Below are positions 53,409 through 64,000 of a stretch of DNA of 64,000 nucleotides, piece by piece. A model generated the notes under the pieces. The model was not told the DNA's origin. It ran no database searches and was given only the letters and a program-made list of their open reading frames with translations. The stretch's first letter is position 1. Each line of letters begins with the position of its first letter. The stretch comes from Arthrobacter sp. B3I9. Lineage in GTDB: Bacteria; Actinomycetota; Actinomycetes; Actinomycetales; Micrococcaceae. The stretch covers positions 2,108,001 to 2,172,000 of the forward strand of contig NZ_JAUSYO010000001.1 in assembly GCF_030816935.1 (NCBI RefSeq), given 5' to 3'. The position numbers and the translations under genes are program-made.

Positions 53409-54035
53409 GTGGCTAACAACACTCGTGCTCGCCGTACCGCACGCCTTTCGCGTGCACTCGGCATCGCTCTGACCCCCAAGGCCGCCAAGTACATGGAGCG
53501 CCGCCCGTACGGCCCCGGTGAGCATGGCCGTGCCCGCAAGAAGCAGGACTCCGACTACGCCGTACGTCTGCGCGAAAAGCAGCGTCTGCGCGCCCAGTAC
53601 GGCATCCGCGAAGCCCAGATGACCCGCGCCTTCGAAGAAGCGCGCCGCACCAAGGGCCTGACCGGTGAAAACCTGATCGAACTGCTCGAAATGCGTCTCG
53701 ACGCCCTCGTGCTGCGTGCAGGCTTCGCCCGCACCATCGCCCAGGCCCGCCAGCTGGTTGTCCACCGCCACATCCTGGTTGACGGCATCCGCGTTGACCG
53801 CCCGTCTTTCCGCGTCTCCGAGGGCCAGCTGGTCCACGTTCACAGCCGCAGCGAGACCATGCCCCCGTTCCAGGTTGCAGCAGCCGGCGCCCACCGCGAC
53901 GTCCTGCCCATGGTTCCGGCATACCTGGACGTCAAGCTTGACGCCCTGCAGGCCCGCCTCGTGCGTCGCCCCAAGCGTTCCGAGATCCCCGTGACCTGCG
54001 AAGAGCAGCTCGTCGTGGAATTCTACGCACGCTAA
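53409..54035 (+). CDS. rpsD: 30S ribosomal protein S4
   Basis: A 208-residue S4: RARRTARLSRALGIALTPKAAKYMERRPYGPGEHGRARKKQ at the start, the S4 RNA-binding domain MRLDALVLRAGFARTIAQARQLVVHRHILVDG and C-terminal VEFYAR. It has no N-terminal zinc Cys cluster (the C- form). It binds 16S rRNA early in 30S assembly. GTG start at 53409 after GGAAGGACACAA. Here the gene is alone rather than in the alpha operon, as in several actinobacteria. A terminator hairpin follows. Confidence 0.96.
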   Translation: MANNTRARRTARLSRALGIALTPKAAKYMERRPYGPGEHGRARKKQDSDYAVRLREKQRLRAQYGIREAQMTRAFEEARRTKGLTGENLIELLEMRLDALVLRAGFARTIAQARQLVVHRHILVDGIRVDRPSFRVSEGQLVHVHSRSETMPPFQVAAAGAHRDVLPMVPAYLDVKLDALQARLVRRPKRSEIPVTCEEQLVVEFYAR

Positions 54036-54055
54036 ATTCAGCGCAACACCTTACG

Positions 54056-54089
54056 AAGAAGCCCGTGGCAAGCGCCGCGGGCTTCTTTG
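54056..54089 (+). terminator. Rho-independent terminator after rpsD
   Basis: Arms GAAGAAGCCCGTGGC (54056-54070) and GCCGCGGGCTTCTTT (54075-54089), pairing with G-U wobble, ending in TTT. It follows the rpsD stop by 20 bases. Confidence 0.85.
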
Positions 54090-54180
54090 TATGTAAGGTA
54101 CTTGGGGGAGTTCTGCGGTTGCCGGCTGATCAGCCGGAGCAGGGCGCAGAAACTACAACGCAACAAGGAGATGAACGACT

Positions 54181-54555
54181 ATGTCTGGTGGCGATATTGC
54201 CGGCCTGATCGCGGCCGGAGTGTTTGCACTGCTGGTCCTGCTGCTCGCCGTGCCGATCCTGAAGCTCGGGGGAGTGTTCGACGAAGTGCGCGCCTCCATC
54301 CGCTCGATCAGCGACGGCGCCACCCCCCTCATGGACGAAGTCACGGCCACCGTCTCCACCACCAACCAGCAGCTGAAGAAAGTCGACGGGATCGCAAACA
54401 ACGTCTCCGACGCTTCGGCGAACATCTCCGCGCTGTCCTCGCTGGTGGCCGCCACCGTGGGCTCACCGCTCATCAAGGTCGCCGCGTTCAGCTACGGTGT
54501 GCGCTCTGCCTTCAGTTCCCGCAAGAAGCCCACCACCGGCCGCCGCAGCCGCTAA
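54181..54555 (+). CDS. DUF948 domain membrane protein
   Basis: A 124-residue protein with one N-terminal TM helix (residues 7-29) and a long coiled-coil-prone part (VFDEVRASIRSISDGATPLMDEVTATVSTT, then a Val/Asp/Asn-rich stretch with ANISAL). This is the DUF948 pattern. A basic tail (SSRKKPTTGRRSR) ends it. Proteins of this family resemble membrane-tethered laminin/apolipophorin-like helices; function unknown. In actinobacteria it lies next to alaS with the following gene. Confidence 0.85.
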   Translation: MSGGDIAGLIAAGVFALLVLLLAVPILKLGGVFDEVRASIRSISDGATPLMDEVTATVSTTNQQLKKVDGIANNVSDASANISALSSLVAATVGSPLIKVAAFSYGVRSAFSSRKKPTTGRRSR

Positions 54556-54574
54556 TCCAGCTGGAGACACAGAC

Positions 54575-54874
54575 ATGAACAGAATCATCTGGATGGGAAT
54601 CGGCGTCGCCATCGGCGTCATCGCCTTCCGCAAGGTCACCGCGGTGCAGAACACTCTCGGCCCCGAAGGCCTGAACCGGGCCGTGGGGCGGCTTGCCGAC
54701 GGCCTGTTCGACTTCGCCGACGCCGTCCGGGACGGGATGCAGGAGCGGGAAACCGAGCTCCGCGGCGCCCTTGGCATCGATACAGGCATTGATACAGGCA
54801 TCAACGCCGGCACCAACGCAGCCATCGGCAGCGGCGCCAGTGCCGCCGTGGGCCGGGATGCAGTACGCCGCTAG
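54575..54874 (+). CDS. DUF6167-like small membrane-associated protein
   Basis: A 99-residue protein with one TM helix (residues 3-20, RIIWMGIGVAIGVIAFRKV) and a helix DGLFDFADAVRDGMQERETELRGALG, as in proteins annotated DUF6167 beside alaS. The C-terminal third is Gly/Ala/Asn-rich low complexity. The start is ATG 54575, 19 bases after the DUF948 stop, in an operon with it. Function unknown. Confidence 0.7.
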   Translation: MNRIIWMGIGVAIGVIAFRKVTAVQNTLGPEGLNRAVGRLADGLFDFADAVRDGMQERETELRGALGIDTGIDTGINAGTNAAIGSGASAAVGRDAVRR

Positions 54875-54970
54875 CCGGGAGAGAATAAAAGGGCCGCACC
54901 CGTAAGGGCGGCCAGGCCGGTTTGCGGACCGGAACCACATTGTCCCGCGGAGTACACGCGCGGACCACGA

Positions 54971-55004
54971 ACGCAGTGCATATTGAAACGCAGTGCATAT
55001 TGAA
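54971..55004 (+). repeat. Perfect 17-bp tandem duplication just upstream of alaS
   Basis: ACGCAGTGCATATTGAA occurs at 54971-54987 and again, without gap, at 54988-55004; alaS starts at 55022. The duplicated unit contains TGCATATTGAA. Confidence 0.9.
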
Positions 55005-55021
55005 GGGTAAGTAATCAGCTC

Positions 55022-57700
55022 ATGAAGTCGCAGGAGATCACTAAGCGCTGGATCGACTTTTTTGCCAGCAAAGGACACACGCCGGTCCCTTCCGCGTCCC
55101 TGGTTTCCAGCGACCCCTCCCTGCTGTTCACCGTGGCCGGCATGGTCCCGTTCATCCCGTACCTGACCGCGCGCGAGGAAGCGCCCTACAGCAGGGCAAC
55201 CAGTGTGCAGAAGTGCATCCGTACCGGCGACATCGAGGAGGTCGGCAAGACCGCCCGCCACGGCACGTTCTTCCAGATGTGCGGCAACTTCTCCTTCGGC
55301 GATTACTTCAAGGAAGACGCCATCAAGTTCGCCTGGGAACTTCTCACCACCAGCGTTGACGACGGCGGCTACGGACTGCCGCCGGAACTCCTGTGGGTCA
55401 CCGTCTACGAAGAGGACGACGAGGCCGAACAGCTCTGGCTCCGGAACACCGGCATGCCGGCCGAGCGCATCCAGCGGATGGGCAAGTCCGACAACTACTG
55501 GTCCACCGGCCAGCCGGGCCCGGCCGGTCCGTGCTCGGAGATCTACTACGACCGCGGCCCGTCCTACGGCGTCGAGGGCGGCCCCATCGCCGATGAAAAC
55601 CGCTACGTCGAAATCTGGAACCTCGTGTTCATGCAGTACCAGATCGACAACGTCCGCTCCAAGGTGGACTTCGACATCGTCGGCGAGCTGCCGAAGAAGA
55701 ACATCGACACCGGCCTCGGCATGGAGCGCCTCGCGATGATCCTGCAGGGCGTCGAGAACATGTACGAGACGGACCAGGTCCGGCCCGTGATCGACCGGGC
55801 AGCGGCCCTGTCCGGCAAGGAATACACCTCCGCCGAAACGCCCGAGGACCCGCACCACACCGACGACGTCCGGATGCGCGTCGTCGCCGACCACATCCGC
55901 TCGGCCCTGATGCTGATCGCCGACGGCGTCACCCCCTCCAACGAGGGCCGCGGCTACGTTCTGCGCCGCCTCATCCGCCGCGCAGTCCGCTCGATGCGCC
56001 TGCTCGGCGTCGAAAAGGCCTGCCTGCCCGAACTTCTGCCGGCCTCCCGGGACGCCATGAAGGGCGTCTACCCGATCGTGGAGACCGACTTCGACCGGAT
56101 CAGCCGCATCGCCTACGCCGAGGAGAAAGCGTTCCTGCGCACGATCGCCTCCGGCACCGCCCGGCTGGAAGACGCTGTCCAGGAGTCCAAGGCCGCCGGC
56201 CGCCCGCTCTCCGGAGCCGACGCCTTCGCGCTGCACGACACCTACGGGTTCCCGATCGACCTCACCCTGGAAATGGCCGAGGAGGCGGGGCTGAAGGTCG
56301 ACGAGCCCGAGTTCCGCAAGCTCATGCTCGAACAGCGCCAGCGCGCGCAGGCCGACGCCAAGGGCAAGAAGGGGTCCCACGCGGACCTCAGCGCCTTCCA
56401 GGAACTGCTCTCCGCCGGCGAGACCGTCTTCACCGGCTACACCGATCTCACCGGCGAATCCAAGGTCCGCGGCATTCTCTCCGGCGGCCGGAAGGTGTCC
56501 CAGGCCTCCACCGGCGACGAAATCGAACTCGTCCTCGCGGAGACCCCGTTCTACGCCGAGGCCGGCGGCCAGGCCGCCGACACCGGCCTCATCACGGGCG
56601 ACGGCTTCGTCGTCGAGGTCCTGGATGTCCAGCGCCCCGTCAAGGGGCTCAGCGTGCACAAGGCAGTGGTGCGGGAAGGCGAAATCGGGGCCGACTCGCT
56701 CGTCCAGGCCGCCGTGGACCGCGAACGCCGGCATGCCGCCGAGCAGGCCCACACCGGCACGCACATCGTCCACGCCGCACTGCACCAGATCCTCGGCCCC
56801 GAGGCTCTGCAGCGCGGTTCCTTCAACAAGGCCGGCTACCTGCGCTTCGACTTCGCCTGGGGTGAGGGCCTCAGCGCCGCCACCCGCTCCGAGATCGAGG
56901 AAGTCTCCAACCTGGCCATCCGCAACAACTACCGGGTGGAGACCAAGGTCATGGGACTGGCCGAGGCCAAGGCCCTCGGCGCCATGGCACTCTTCGGCGA
57001 GAACTACGGCAACGAGGTGCGCGTGGTGGAGATCGACGGCGCCTGGTCCCGTGAGCTCTGCGGCGGCACGCACGTCGAGAACACCTCGCTGATCGGCAGC
57101 CTGTCCCTGCTGGGAGAGCAGTCGGTCGGTTCGGGAAACCGCCGCGTCGAGGCCTTCGTGGGCATGGACGCCTTCCGCCACCTTGCCGCCGAACGCGCCC
57201 TCGTCACCGAACTGACGGAAATGCTCAAGGTTCCGTCCGGCCTCCTGGCAGACCGGATCGCCACGACGCTGACCAAGCTCAAGACGGCCGAGAAGGAACT
57301 GGAACGCCTGCGCAAGGAACAGCTCACGGCTGCGGCCGCGCAGCTCGTCGGCACCGCCAAGGACGCGGCAGGGGTCAGGGTCATCGCCCACGACGCCGGC
57401 CAGGTCAGCGGCGCCGATGATCTGCGGGGACTGGCACTGGACCTCCGGACCCGCCTCGGCTCCGACCCGGCCGCCGTCGCGGTGGCCGGCGTCAGCAACG
57501 ACCGTCCCGTCATCCTGATCGCCACCAACGAAGCCGCCCGCGCGGCCGGGGTCAAGGCCGGCGCGCTGGTGCGGCTCGCCGCCGGAATCCTCGGCGGCGG
57601 CGGAGGCGGCAAGGACGATGTCGCCCAGGGCGGCGGCACGGACTCCACCAAGGTCGGCGCGGCACTTTCCGCCGTCCTGGATGCCATTACCCGGCGATAA
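55022..57700 (+). CDS. alaS: Alanine-tRNA ligase
   Basis: An 892-residue class II synthetase. The N-terminal catalytic core has KSQEITKRWIDFFASKGHTPVPSASLV, FFQMCGNFSFGDYFKEDAI and GLGMERLA; the editing domain has HTGTHIVHAALHQILG and CGGTHVENT (zinc ligands); a C-terminal DHHA1 domain with PVILIATNEAARAAGVKAG and a Gly-rich GGGGGGKDDVAQGGG stretch ends it. The start ATG 55022 is preceded by a weak site; a 17-bp duplication lies 18-51 bases upstream. ruvX follows after 10 bases. Confidence 0.95.
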   Translation: MKSQEITKRWIDFFASKGHTPVPSASLVSSDPSLLFTVAGMVPFIPYLTAREEAPYSRATSVQKCIRTGDIEEVGKTARHGTFFQMCGNFSFGDYFKEDAIKFAWELLTTSVDDGGYGLPPELLWVTVYEEDDEAEQLWLRNTGMPAERIQRMGKSDNYWSTGQPGPAGPCSEIYYDRGPSYGVEGGPIADENRYVEIWNLVFMQYQIDNVRSKVDFDIVGELPKKNIDTGLGMERLAMILQGVENMYETDQVRPVIDRAAALSGKEYTSAETPEDPHHTDDVRMRVVADHIRSALMLIADGVTPSNEGRGYVLRRLIRRAVRSMRLLGVEKACLPELLPASRDAMKGVYPIVETDFDRISRIAYAEEKAFLRTIASGTARLEDAVQESKAAGRPLSGADAFALHDTYGFPIDLTLEMAEEAGLKVDEPEFRKLMLEQRQRAQADAKGKKGSHADLSAFQELLSAGETVFTGYTDLTGESKVRGILSGGRKVSQASTGDEIELVLAETPFYAEAGGQAADTGLITGDGFVVEVLDVQRPVKGLSVHKAVVREGEIGADSLVQAAVDRERRHAAEQAHTGTHIVHAALHQILGPEALQRGSFNKAGYLRFDFAWGEGLSAATRSEIEEVSNLAIRNNYRVETKVMGLAEAKALGAMALFGENYGNEVRVVEIDGAWSRELCGGTHVENTSLIGSLSLLGEQSVGSGNRRVEAFVGMDAFRHLAAERALVTELTEMLKVPSGLLADRIATTLTKLKTAEKELERLRKEQLTAAAAQLVGTAKDAAGVRVIAHDAGQVSGADDLRGLALDLRTRLGSDPAAVAVAGVSNDRPVILIATNEAARAAGVKAGALVRLAAGILGGGGGGKDDVAQGGGTDSTKVGAALSAVLDAITRR

Positions 57701-57710
57701 GCGGACACTG

Positions 57711-58295
57711 GTGAACGAATCTGCTGTGCCCGGTGACTACCCCAAGGGCGTGAAGCTCGGGGTGGACGTCGGCACCGTCCGGGTGGGCGTCGCGGTCTGC
57801 GACCGCGACGGCATCCTGGCGACGCCCCTGCGCACGCTGGAACGGAACGCGAAGAAGAACACGGACGTGCGGATCCTGGCGGCCCTGGCCGACGAGCTCC
57901 ACGCCGTGGAGATCTTCGTGGGGCTGCCGCGGACGATGAAAGGCGAAGAGCACGCCTCGGCGCGGATGGCCACGGAGTATGCAACGCTCCTGGCGGGCGC
58001 CCTCCGGGACCGCGGCGCCGATGTCCCGGTGCGGCTCGTGGATGAGCGGCTGAGCACGGTGACCGCCCACCGCAACCTGCACGAAGCTGGCATGAGCAGC
58101 CGCAATCACCGTAAAGTAGTTGATCAGGTCGCGGCCGCAGGTATCCTGCAGCACGCGATTGATATGCAAAGGGCCAGGGGAACGGAGATCGGAAGCCGCG
58201 TTGACGCGCGTTCCGCTGCGGGGCCAACCCGGGACGGCGCATCCGCCGGCCGGGACGTACACACGCAATCTGCGGAAAACGGAAGGCTACAGTGA
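57711..58295 (+). CDS. ruvX: RuvX/YqgF-family putative pre-16S rRNA nuclease
   Basis: A 194-residue YqgF/RuvX protein with an RNase H-like fold: LGVDVGTVRVGVAVCD with the first Asp, VGLPRTMKGEEHASA, VRLVDERLSTVTAHR with the catalytic Glu, and VDQVAAAGILQHAID with the last Asp. It carries about 40 extra C-terminal residues (Arg, Gly and Ala-rich) compared with the roughly 150-residue core. GTG start at 57711; overlaps mltG by 4 bases (GTGA). Gene order with alaS is conserved in actinobacteria. Confidence 0.93.
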   Translation: MNESAVPGDYPKGVKLGVDVGTVRVGVAVCDRDGILATPLRTLERNAKKNTDVRILAALADELHAVEIFVGLPRTMKGEEHASARMATEYATLLAGALRDRGADVPVRLVDERLSTVTAHRNLHEAGMSSRNHRKVVDQVAAAGILQHAIDMQRARGTEIGSRVDARSAAGPTRDGASAGRDVHTQSAENGRLQ

Positions 58296-59656
58296 GCCCG
58301 GTCAACAGTGACGATTCCCCAGGGGACGCGGTCGGCGCCTCCGGCGACCCGCTGACGCGCAAAGAAATCCGGGCGCGCGAAAAAGCCCTGACGACCCAGG
58401 GCCACGACGTTGTCCCGCCCGAGGCCTCTGAGGCCGCGGAGGAACATCCAGGGGCGGAGTATTCCGGGCACGGCATCCACATCCTCGATGAGGCGCCCGG
58501 CTATCACCATGAGGATGCCGGGCACGGCGTACATGAGGAAGCCGGGTACGTCGCCGTCGCAGCGGCTTCCGTGGTCGGAAACGGCACGGGACCGTCCAGA
58601 AAGGCCCGCCGCCGCCGCCGTTTCCTCGCGCTCATCCTGACACTGGCGGTCTTCGTCGCGGCGGTGGTCGTGATGGCGCAGTTCATCAAGCCCCTCCTCG
58701 GCGGCGACACCCTGGCCGACTACCCGGGACCGGGAACCGGTGAGGTGACCATCACGGTACCCAAGGGCGCGGGACCCCGGTCGGTGGCAGCTGAACTGCA
58801 GGACAAGAAGGTCGTCGCCAGCGCCGATTCCTTCCTGAAGGAATTCGCGGCCTCCGGGGGAGCACTGAGCCCCGGTGACTTCAGCATGCGCAATGAGATG
58901 AAGAACTCCGACGCCGTGGCCGTGCTGCTGAACAAGGACAAAGACAAGGTCATGTACTTCGCCCTCAGCGCCGGCCTCCGCATCGGCGAATCGCTCCAGG
59001 CGATCTCCGAGGGCACCGGAATTTCGATCGCGGAGCTGAAGGCCCTGAGCGATGCACCGGCCCAGTTCGGCGTTCCGGCAAAGTCAAAGAACCTTGAGGG
59101 CTTCCTCGCCCCCGGCGAATACCGCTTCCCGCTCGGCACCGCTGCCAAGGACATCCTGCAGAAGCTCTCCTCCACCACCCTGGACGAGCTCAAGGCCCAG
59201 GGCATCACGGACCCGGCCAAGCAGTACGACGTCGTTACGGTCGCCAGCATCGTGCAGGCTGAAGGCGGGCAGGCGGAATACCGGGACGTGGCCGGGGCGA
59301 TCTACAACCGGCTCAAGCCCGACAACACCGAAACCAACGGGCTGATCCAGTCCGATGCGACCGTCACCTACGGGCTGGGAATCCGCAGCTTCCACATTGA
59401 TGACGCGCAGAAGAAGGATGCTGCCAACCCGTATAACACCTACGCGAACAAGGGGCTGCCGGCCGGCCCCATCGGGTCGCCGGGAAAGACGGCCATCGAT
59501 GCCGCGGCGAAGCCCCAGTCCAACGACTACCTCTACTGGGTGACCATCAACCTGGACACCAAGGAGACCAAGTTCTCGAAGACCCTGGCGGAGCACAACG
59601 GCTATGTGGAGCAGTACAACGCCTGGTGCGAGGCCAACCCCGGACGCTGCGTATGA
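58292..59656 (+). CDS. mltG: Endolytic murein transglycosylase MltG
   Basis: A 454-residue YceG-family protein that cleaves nascent peptidoglycan. A charged, His-rich cytoplasmic tail (1-105) with KARRRRR precedes the single TM helix (residues 111-131); the YceG domain follows with VTITVPKGAGPRSVAAEL (LysM-like), NLEGFLAPGEYRFP, YDVVTVASIVQAEGG with the likely catalytic Glu, YNRLKPDN and PAGPIGSPGKTAIDAAAKP. GTG start overlaps ruvX; stop overlaps aroE by ATGA. Neighbours suggest a cell-wall and aromatic operon. Confidence 0.93.
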   Translation: MSPVNSDDSPGDAVGASGDPLTRKEIRAREKALTTQGHDVVPPEASEAAEEHPGAEYSGHGIHILDEAPGYHHEDAGHGVHEEAGYVAVAAASVVGNGTGPSRKARRRRRFLALILTLAVFVAAVVVMAQFIKPLLGGDTLADYPGPGTGEVTITVPKGAGPRSVAAELQDKKVVASADSFLKEFAASGGALSPGDFSMRNEMKNSDAVAVLLNKDKDKVMYFALSAGLRIGESLQAISEGTGISIAELKALSDAPAQFGVPAKSKNLEGFLAPGEYRFPLGTAAKDILQKLSSTTLDELKAQGITDPAKQYDVVTVASIVQAEGGQAEYRDVAGAIYNRLKPDNTETNGLIQSDATVTYGLGIRSFHIDDAQKKDAANPYNTYANKGLPAGPIGSPGKTAIDAAAKPQSNDYLYWVTINLDTKETKFSKTLAEHNGYVEQYNAWCEANPGRCV

Positions 59657-60582
59657 CGCTGCGGGCCGCCGTGCTTGGGCATCCCATCAGCCACTCGAAG
59701 TCACCGGCCCTGCACGGGGCCGCCTACGCCCACCTCGGCCTCGACATCAGGTATTCGGCAATCGACGTGGCAGAACAGGATCTACCGGCCTTCATGGCAC
59801 GCGTGCGGGAGGAAACCGCCCGCGGTGAAGGCTGGTGCGGACTCTCCGTCACGATGCCCCTGAAGTCCGCCATGGTCAAGGAAGTGGACGAGGTCCGCGG
59901 TGTGGCCCGGGCGCTCGGGGTCATCAACACCGTAGCCTTCGAGCCCCCCGCGGGCGACGGCCGTCTCTCGGGCGCCGGCGCCGCACCCGCGCGGCTGGTG
60001 GGCTACAACACGGACGTCGCCGGCATTGTGAACGCCCTGCGCCACGCGGGCACAGGCGCCGCGCCGACCGCCGCCATCCTCGGCGGCGGCGGAACCGCTG
60101 CCGCCGCCATCGCGGCCCTGAAGGAACTCGGCGCCGCGAGCGGAGATGTCTTCGTGCGCGACGTCGGGCGGGCCGCCGAAGCGCGCGCGGCCTCCGCCGC
60201 CGTCGGGCTCCCCATCCGGGTGCTGCCGGTCGCCGGCGCCGCGGCAGCAGTCGCCTCCGCCGACGTCGTCATCTCCACCCTGCCGCCACGTGCGGCGGAT
60301 ACCCTGGCGGCAGCACTGACCCAGGTCTTTGCCGCGGGGAGCGGCGCGGAAACCGGCCGCCGCCGGCCCGGCGTTTTGCTGGACGTCGCCTACGACCCCT
60401 GGCCTAGCCGGGTGGCCGCGGCGTGGCTTGAAGCCGGTGGCGTCGTCGTTCCGGGACTCGAGATGCTGATCTACCAGGCCGTGGAACAGGTACGCCATTT
60501 CACCGGCCTCGGCGACGCCGTCCCGGCGGAAGTCATAGATGTGATGTGTGACGCAGTGGGGGCACCCAGACGGGTGTTCTGA
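59653..60582 (+). CDS. aroE: Shikimate dehydrogenase
   Basis: A 309-residue enzyme that reduces 3-dehydroshikimate with [26 protein letters not shown] holds the substrate-binding Ser residues, [12 protein letters not shown] the catalytic Lys in [15 protein letters not shown] the substrate Asn/Asp, and [14 protein letters not shown] the NADP-binding loop; [13 protein letters not shown] is near the end. Start ATG 59653 overlaps the mltG stop. aroC follows after 26 bases. Confidence 0.93.
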   Translation: MTLRAAVLGHPISHSKSPALHGAAYAHLGLDIRYSAIDVAEQDLPAFMARVREETARGEGWCGLSVTMPLKSAMVKEVDEVRGVARALGVINTVAFEPPAGDGRLSGAGAAPARLVGYNTDVAGIVNALRHAGTGAAPTAAILGGGGTAAAAIAALKELGAASGDVFVRDVGRAAEARAASAAVGLPIRVLPVAGAAAAVASADVVISTLPPRAADTLAAALTQVFAAGSGAETGRRRPGVLLDVAYDPWPSRVAAAWLEAGGVVVPGLEMLIYQAVEQVRHFTGLGDAVPAEVIDVMCDAVGAPRRVF

Positions 60583-60608
60583 GGGCCTTACATGGCAGGA
60601 TGGAAATT

Positions 60609-61807
60609 ATGTTGCGTTGGTTGACTGCCGGAGAATCCCATGGGCCGGCCCTGGTCGGAATTATTGAAGGCGTCCCCGCCGGTGTTGAACTCACCAGCGC
60701 CCAGATCGCCGATGCGTTGGCGCGGCGGCGGCTCGGTTATGGCCGCGGGGCACGGATGAAATTCGAGCAGGACGTGGTGACCATTCTGGGCGGCGTCAGG
60801 CACGGCATCACCCAGGGCGGACCCGTAGCCATCCAGGTCGGCAATACCGAATGGCCGAAATGGGAGCAGATCATGTCTGCCGATCCCGTGGACCCCGACG
60901 TCCTGGCGGACCAGGCCCGCAACGCCCCGCTGACGAGGCCGCGGCCCGGCCACGCCGACTTCACCGGAATGCAGAAATACGGCTTCGACGAGGCACGTCC
61001 TGTGCTCGAACGCGCAAGTGCCCGCGAAACCGCCACCCGCGTGGCGCTCGGCACGGTGGCCTCGGCCCTGCTCAGGCAGCTCGGCATTGAACTGGTCTCC
61101 CACACCGTCTCGATCGCCAGCGTGTCCGTCCCCGAAGGCCGTCCGCTGCCGCTTCCGGGCAACGTCCTTGCCCTCGACGCGGACCCCCTGCGCTGCTTCG
61201 ACCGGGAAACCTCCGACGCGATGGTTGCTGAGGTCGACGCCGCGCACAAGGAGGGCGAAACGCTTGGGGGCGTGGTCGAGGTGCTCGCTTACGGCCTGCC
61301 GCCGGGACTGGGCAGTTACGTCCACTGGGACCGCCGCCTCGATTCGCGCCTCGCCGGGGCCCTCATGGGCATCCAGGCGATCAAGGGCGTCGAAGTCGGC
61401 GACGGTTTCCTCACGGCATCCCGCCGCGGCTCGGCAGCCCATGACGAGATTGTCAAGGACGCCGACGGCAGGATCGTCCGCACGTCCAACCGGGCCGGCG
61501 GCGTTGAAGGCGGCATGAGCATCGGTGACGTGCTGCGCGTCCGTGCGGCAATGAAGCCGATCGCCACGGTGCCGCGTGCCCTCCGGACCGTCGATGTCAG
61601 CACAGGGGAGGCCGCCAAGGCCCATCACCAGCGCTCCGACGTCTGTGCCGTCCCGGCCGCCGGAGTCGTCGCGGAAGCCATGGTGGCCCTCGTCCTCGCC
61701 GAAGCCGTCACGGAGAAGTTCGGCGGCGACTCGGTGGAGGAAACCGCCCGCAACATCAAGGGTTACCTGGACAGCATTCCGGCGTCCCTGGACTCGATCG
61801 GCCAGTA

Positions 61808-61808
<1 letters not shown>
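60609..61808 (+). CDS. aroC: Chorismate synthase
   Basis: A 399-residue FMN-dependent enzyme making chorismate from EPSP. Typical motifs: [15 protein letters not shown] at the start, [54 protein letters not shown], and the C-terminal [16 protein letters not shown]. Start ATG 60609 matches the family N-terminus and has AGGATGGA upstream; ATG 60600 in frame is the alternative. It overlaps aroK by 1 base. Confidence 0.94.
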
Positions 61809-63485
<1,677 letters not shown>

Positions 63486-63486
<1 letters not shown>

Positions 63487-64000
63487 TGAACGGTCTGAGG
63501 ATCGGAACCAGCGAATGGCCTGACGGCGGGTTCCCCGGGATCAGGATCAATCCGGTCAGCCTGATGCCGGAGATCGTCAACGAGGAAGCGTGCGCCGTGG
63601 CGCTCTCTGCCTCGTCGGACCCAGCGGACCTGATCTTCGTACGGCTCGTCGAGGGGCGTGCGGCGGAAGCCGCGGAACTGCTCGCCGAGGCCCGGTACAA
63701 GGACCCCGGCTCGCTCCGGCTGCGGATCTTCGAGGCCGACGTGCTGCGGGTCTCGAACCGCTATGACCGTGCTGTCGGGCTGTTCCGGCAGTTGCTGGCT
63801 GAAACCCGGGGGACCCCGGACGAAGCCGCGATCCGCCAGCAGCTTGGCCGCTCCTATTTCGCCGCCGGCAACATCGCCGCCGCCGTGGACTCCTTCGCGG
63901 CCGCCCTGGACCTCCGCGTCGCCGGTTCCGCCGATGCCGCGCTGATCTATGCGTCCACCGTGGCCCTGCAGCGGGCGCGGGAAGTCCTCGACCTCGCTAC
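63486..64000 (+). CDS. TPR-like helical-repeat protein (partial, 3' end outside)
   Basis: A frame opening at ATG 63486 (TGATG overlap with aroB) and running to the window edge: 171 residues visible. From about residue 60 it shows helix-turn-helix repeats of TPR type: GRAAEAAELLAEARYKDPGSLRLRIFEADVL, NRYDRAVGLFRQLLAE, IRQQLGRSYFAAGNIAAAVDSFAAALDL. The first 55 residues do not resemble a known domain and include FPGIRINPVSLMP. It has no signal peptide. Coupling with aroB is unusual for a TPR protein; the function is unknown. Confidence 0.65.

Noticed and set aside
54512..57391. Long open frame on the minus strand opposite alaS
   Set aside because: It is antisense to a clear AlaRS, has no recognised domain and follows the wobble bias of the plus-strand gene; long antisense frames are common in high-GC genomes.

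Overview
The window is high-GC actinobacterial chromosome, most likely from the Arthrobacter / Pseudarthrobacter group (Micrococcaceae). Evidence: GTG and TTG starts are frequent; there are mycothiol-dependent enzymes (S-hydroxymethyl-mycothiol dehydrogenase, mycoredoxin), MurT/GatD for lipid II amidation, an actinobacterial Vms1-like release factor (acVLRF1), and the actinobacterial gene orders yebC-ruvCAB-yajC-secDF-rel and alaS-ruvX-mltG-aroE-aroC-aroK-aroB. The genus is inferred from protein flavour and gene order, not from a search. I saw no tRNA or rRNA gene, insertion sequence, prophage or CRISPR array, and no gene-free stretch longer than about 300 bases.

Layout. 1-4.8 kb: stress and accessory genes (end of a class A beta-lactamase-like serine hydrolase, DUF1918, a frameshifted DedA, GlsB/YeaQ, Hsp20 with two small proteins, an EEP-family nuclease, DUF427). 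4.85-10.0 kb: a five-gene minus-strand envelope cluster: phosphodiester glycosidase, GT2-GtrA fusion, DUF4956 membrane protein, VTC polyphosphate-polymerase-like protein, and a DUF4353 carbohydrate-binding lipoprotein. This is the best candidate for a poorly described system. 10-16.4 kb: thioesterase, DUF2177, lipoate ligase-like protein, a mycothiol/formaldehyde module, SRAP DNA-damage protein, VOC protein, chorismate mutase. 16.4-20.3 kb: a LexA-like box, DUF6504 and error-prone polymerase DnaE2, whose frame is broken twice. 20.4-23.7 kb: thrS-HIT-PIP synthase. 23.9-33.5 kb: pdxS and pdxT, separated by an M3 peptidase (frameshifted), CapA-like lipoprotein, two hydrolases, GNAT and murT-gatD. 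33.5-42.7 kb: yebC-ruvC-ruvA-ruvB, yajC-secD-secF, rel. 42.7-54.9 kb: AbiEi-like orphan, DUF349 protein, cyclophilin, hisS, aspS, GNAT, acVLRF1, rarA, cupin, rpsD, DUF948-DUF6167. 55-64 kb: alaS, ruvX, mltG, four shikimate-pathway genes and the start of a TPR protein.

How the genes work together. DNA repair is prominent: DnaE2, SRAP, RuvCAB, RarA. LexA-like palindromes lie before DUF6504-dnaE2 and between ruvC and ruvA. Translation quality and supply are represented by ThrS, HisS, AspS, AlaS, S4 and acVLRF1; cell-wall work by MurT/GatD, MltG, PIP synthase and the VTC/GT2 cluster; PLP synthesis by PdxS/PdxT; chorismate synthesis and use by AroE/C/K/B and AroQ.

Sequence-level oddities: three genes carry frame breaks (four breaks in all, each in a G/C-rich spot). 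Two near-perfect palindromes share the same outer 15 bases and both sit between convergent genes. A perfect 17-bp tandem duplication sits just before alaS. Coding minisatellites occur in yajC and the DUF349 gene. Several genes have a -10-like hexamer 6-8 bases before the start codon, which suggests leaderless transcripts.
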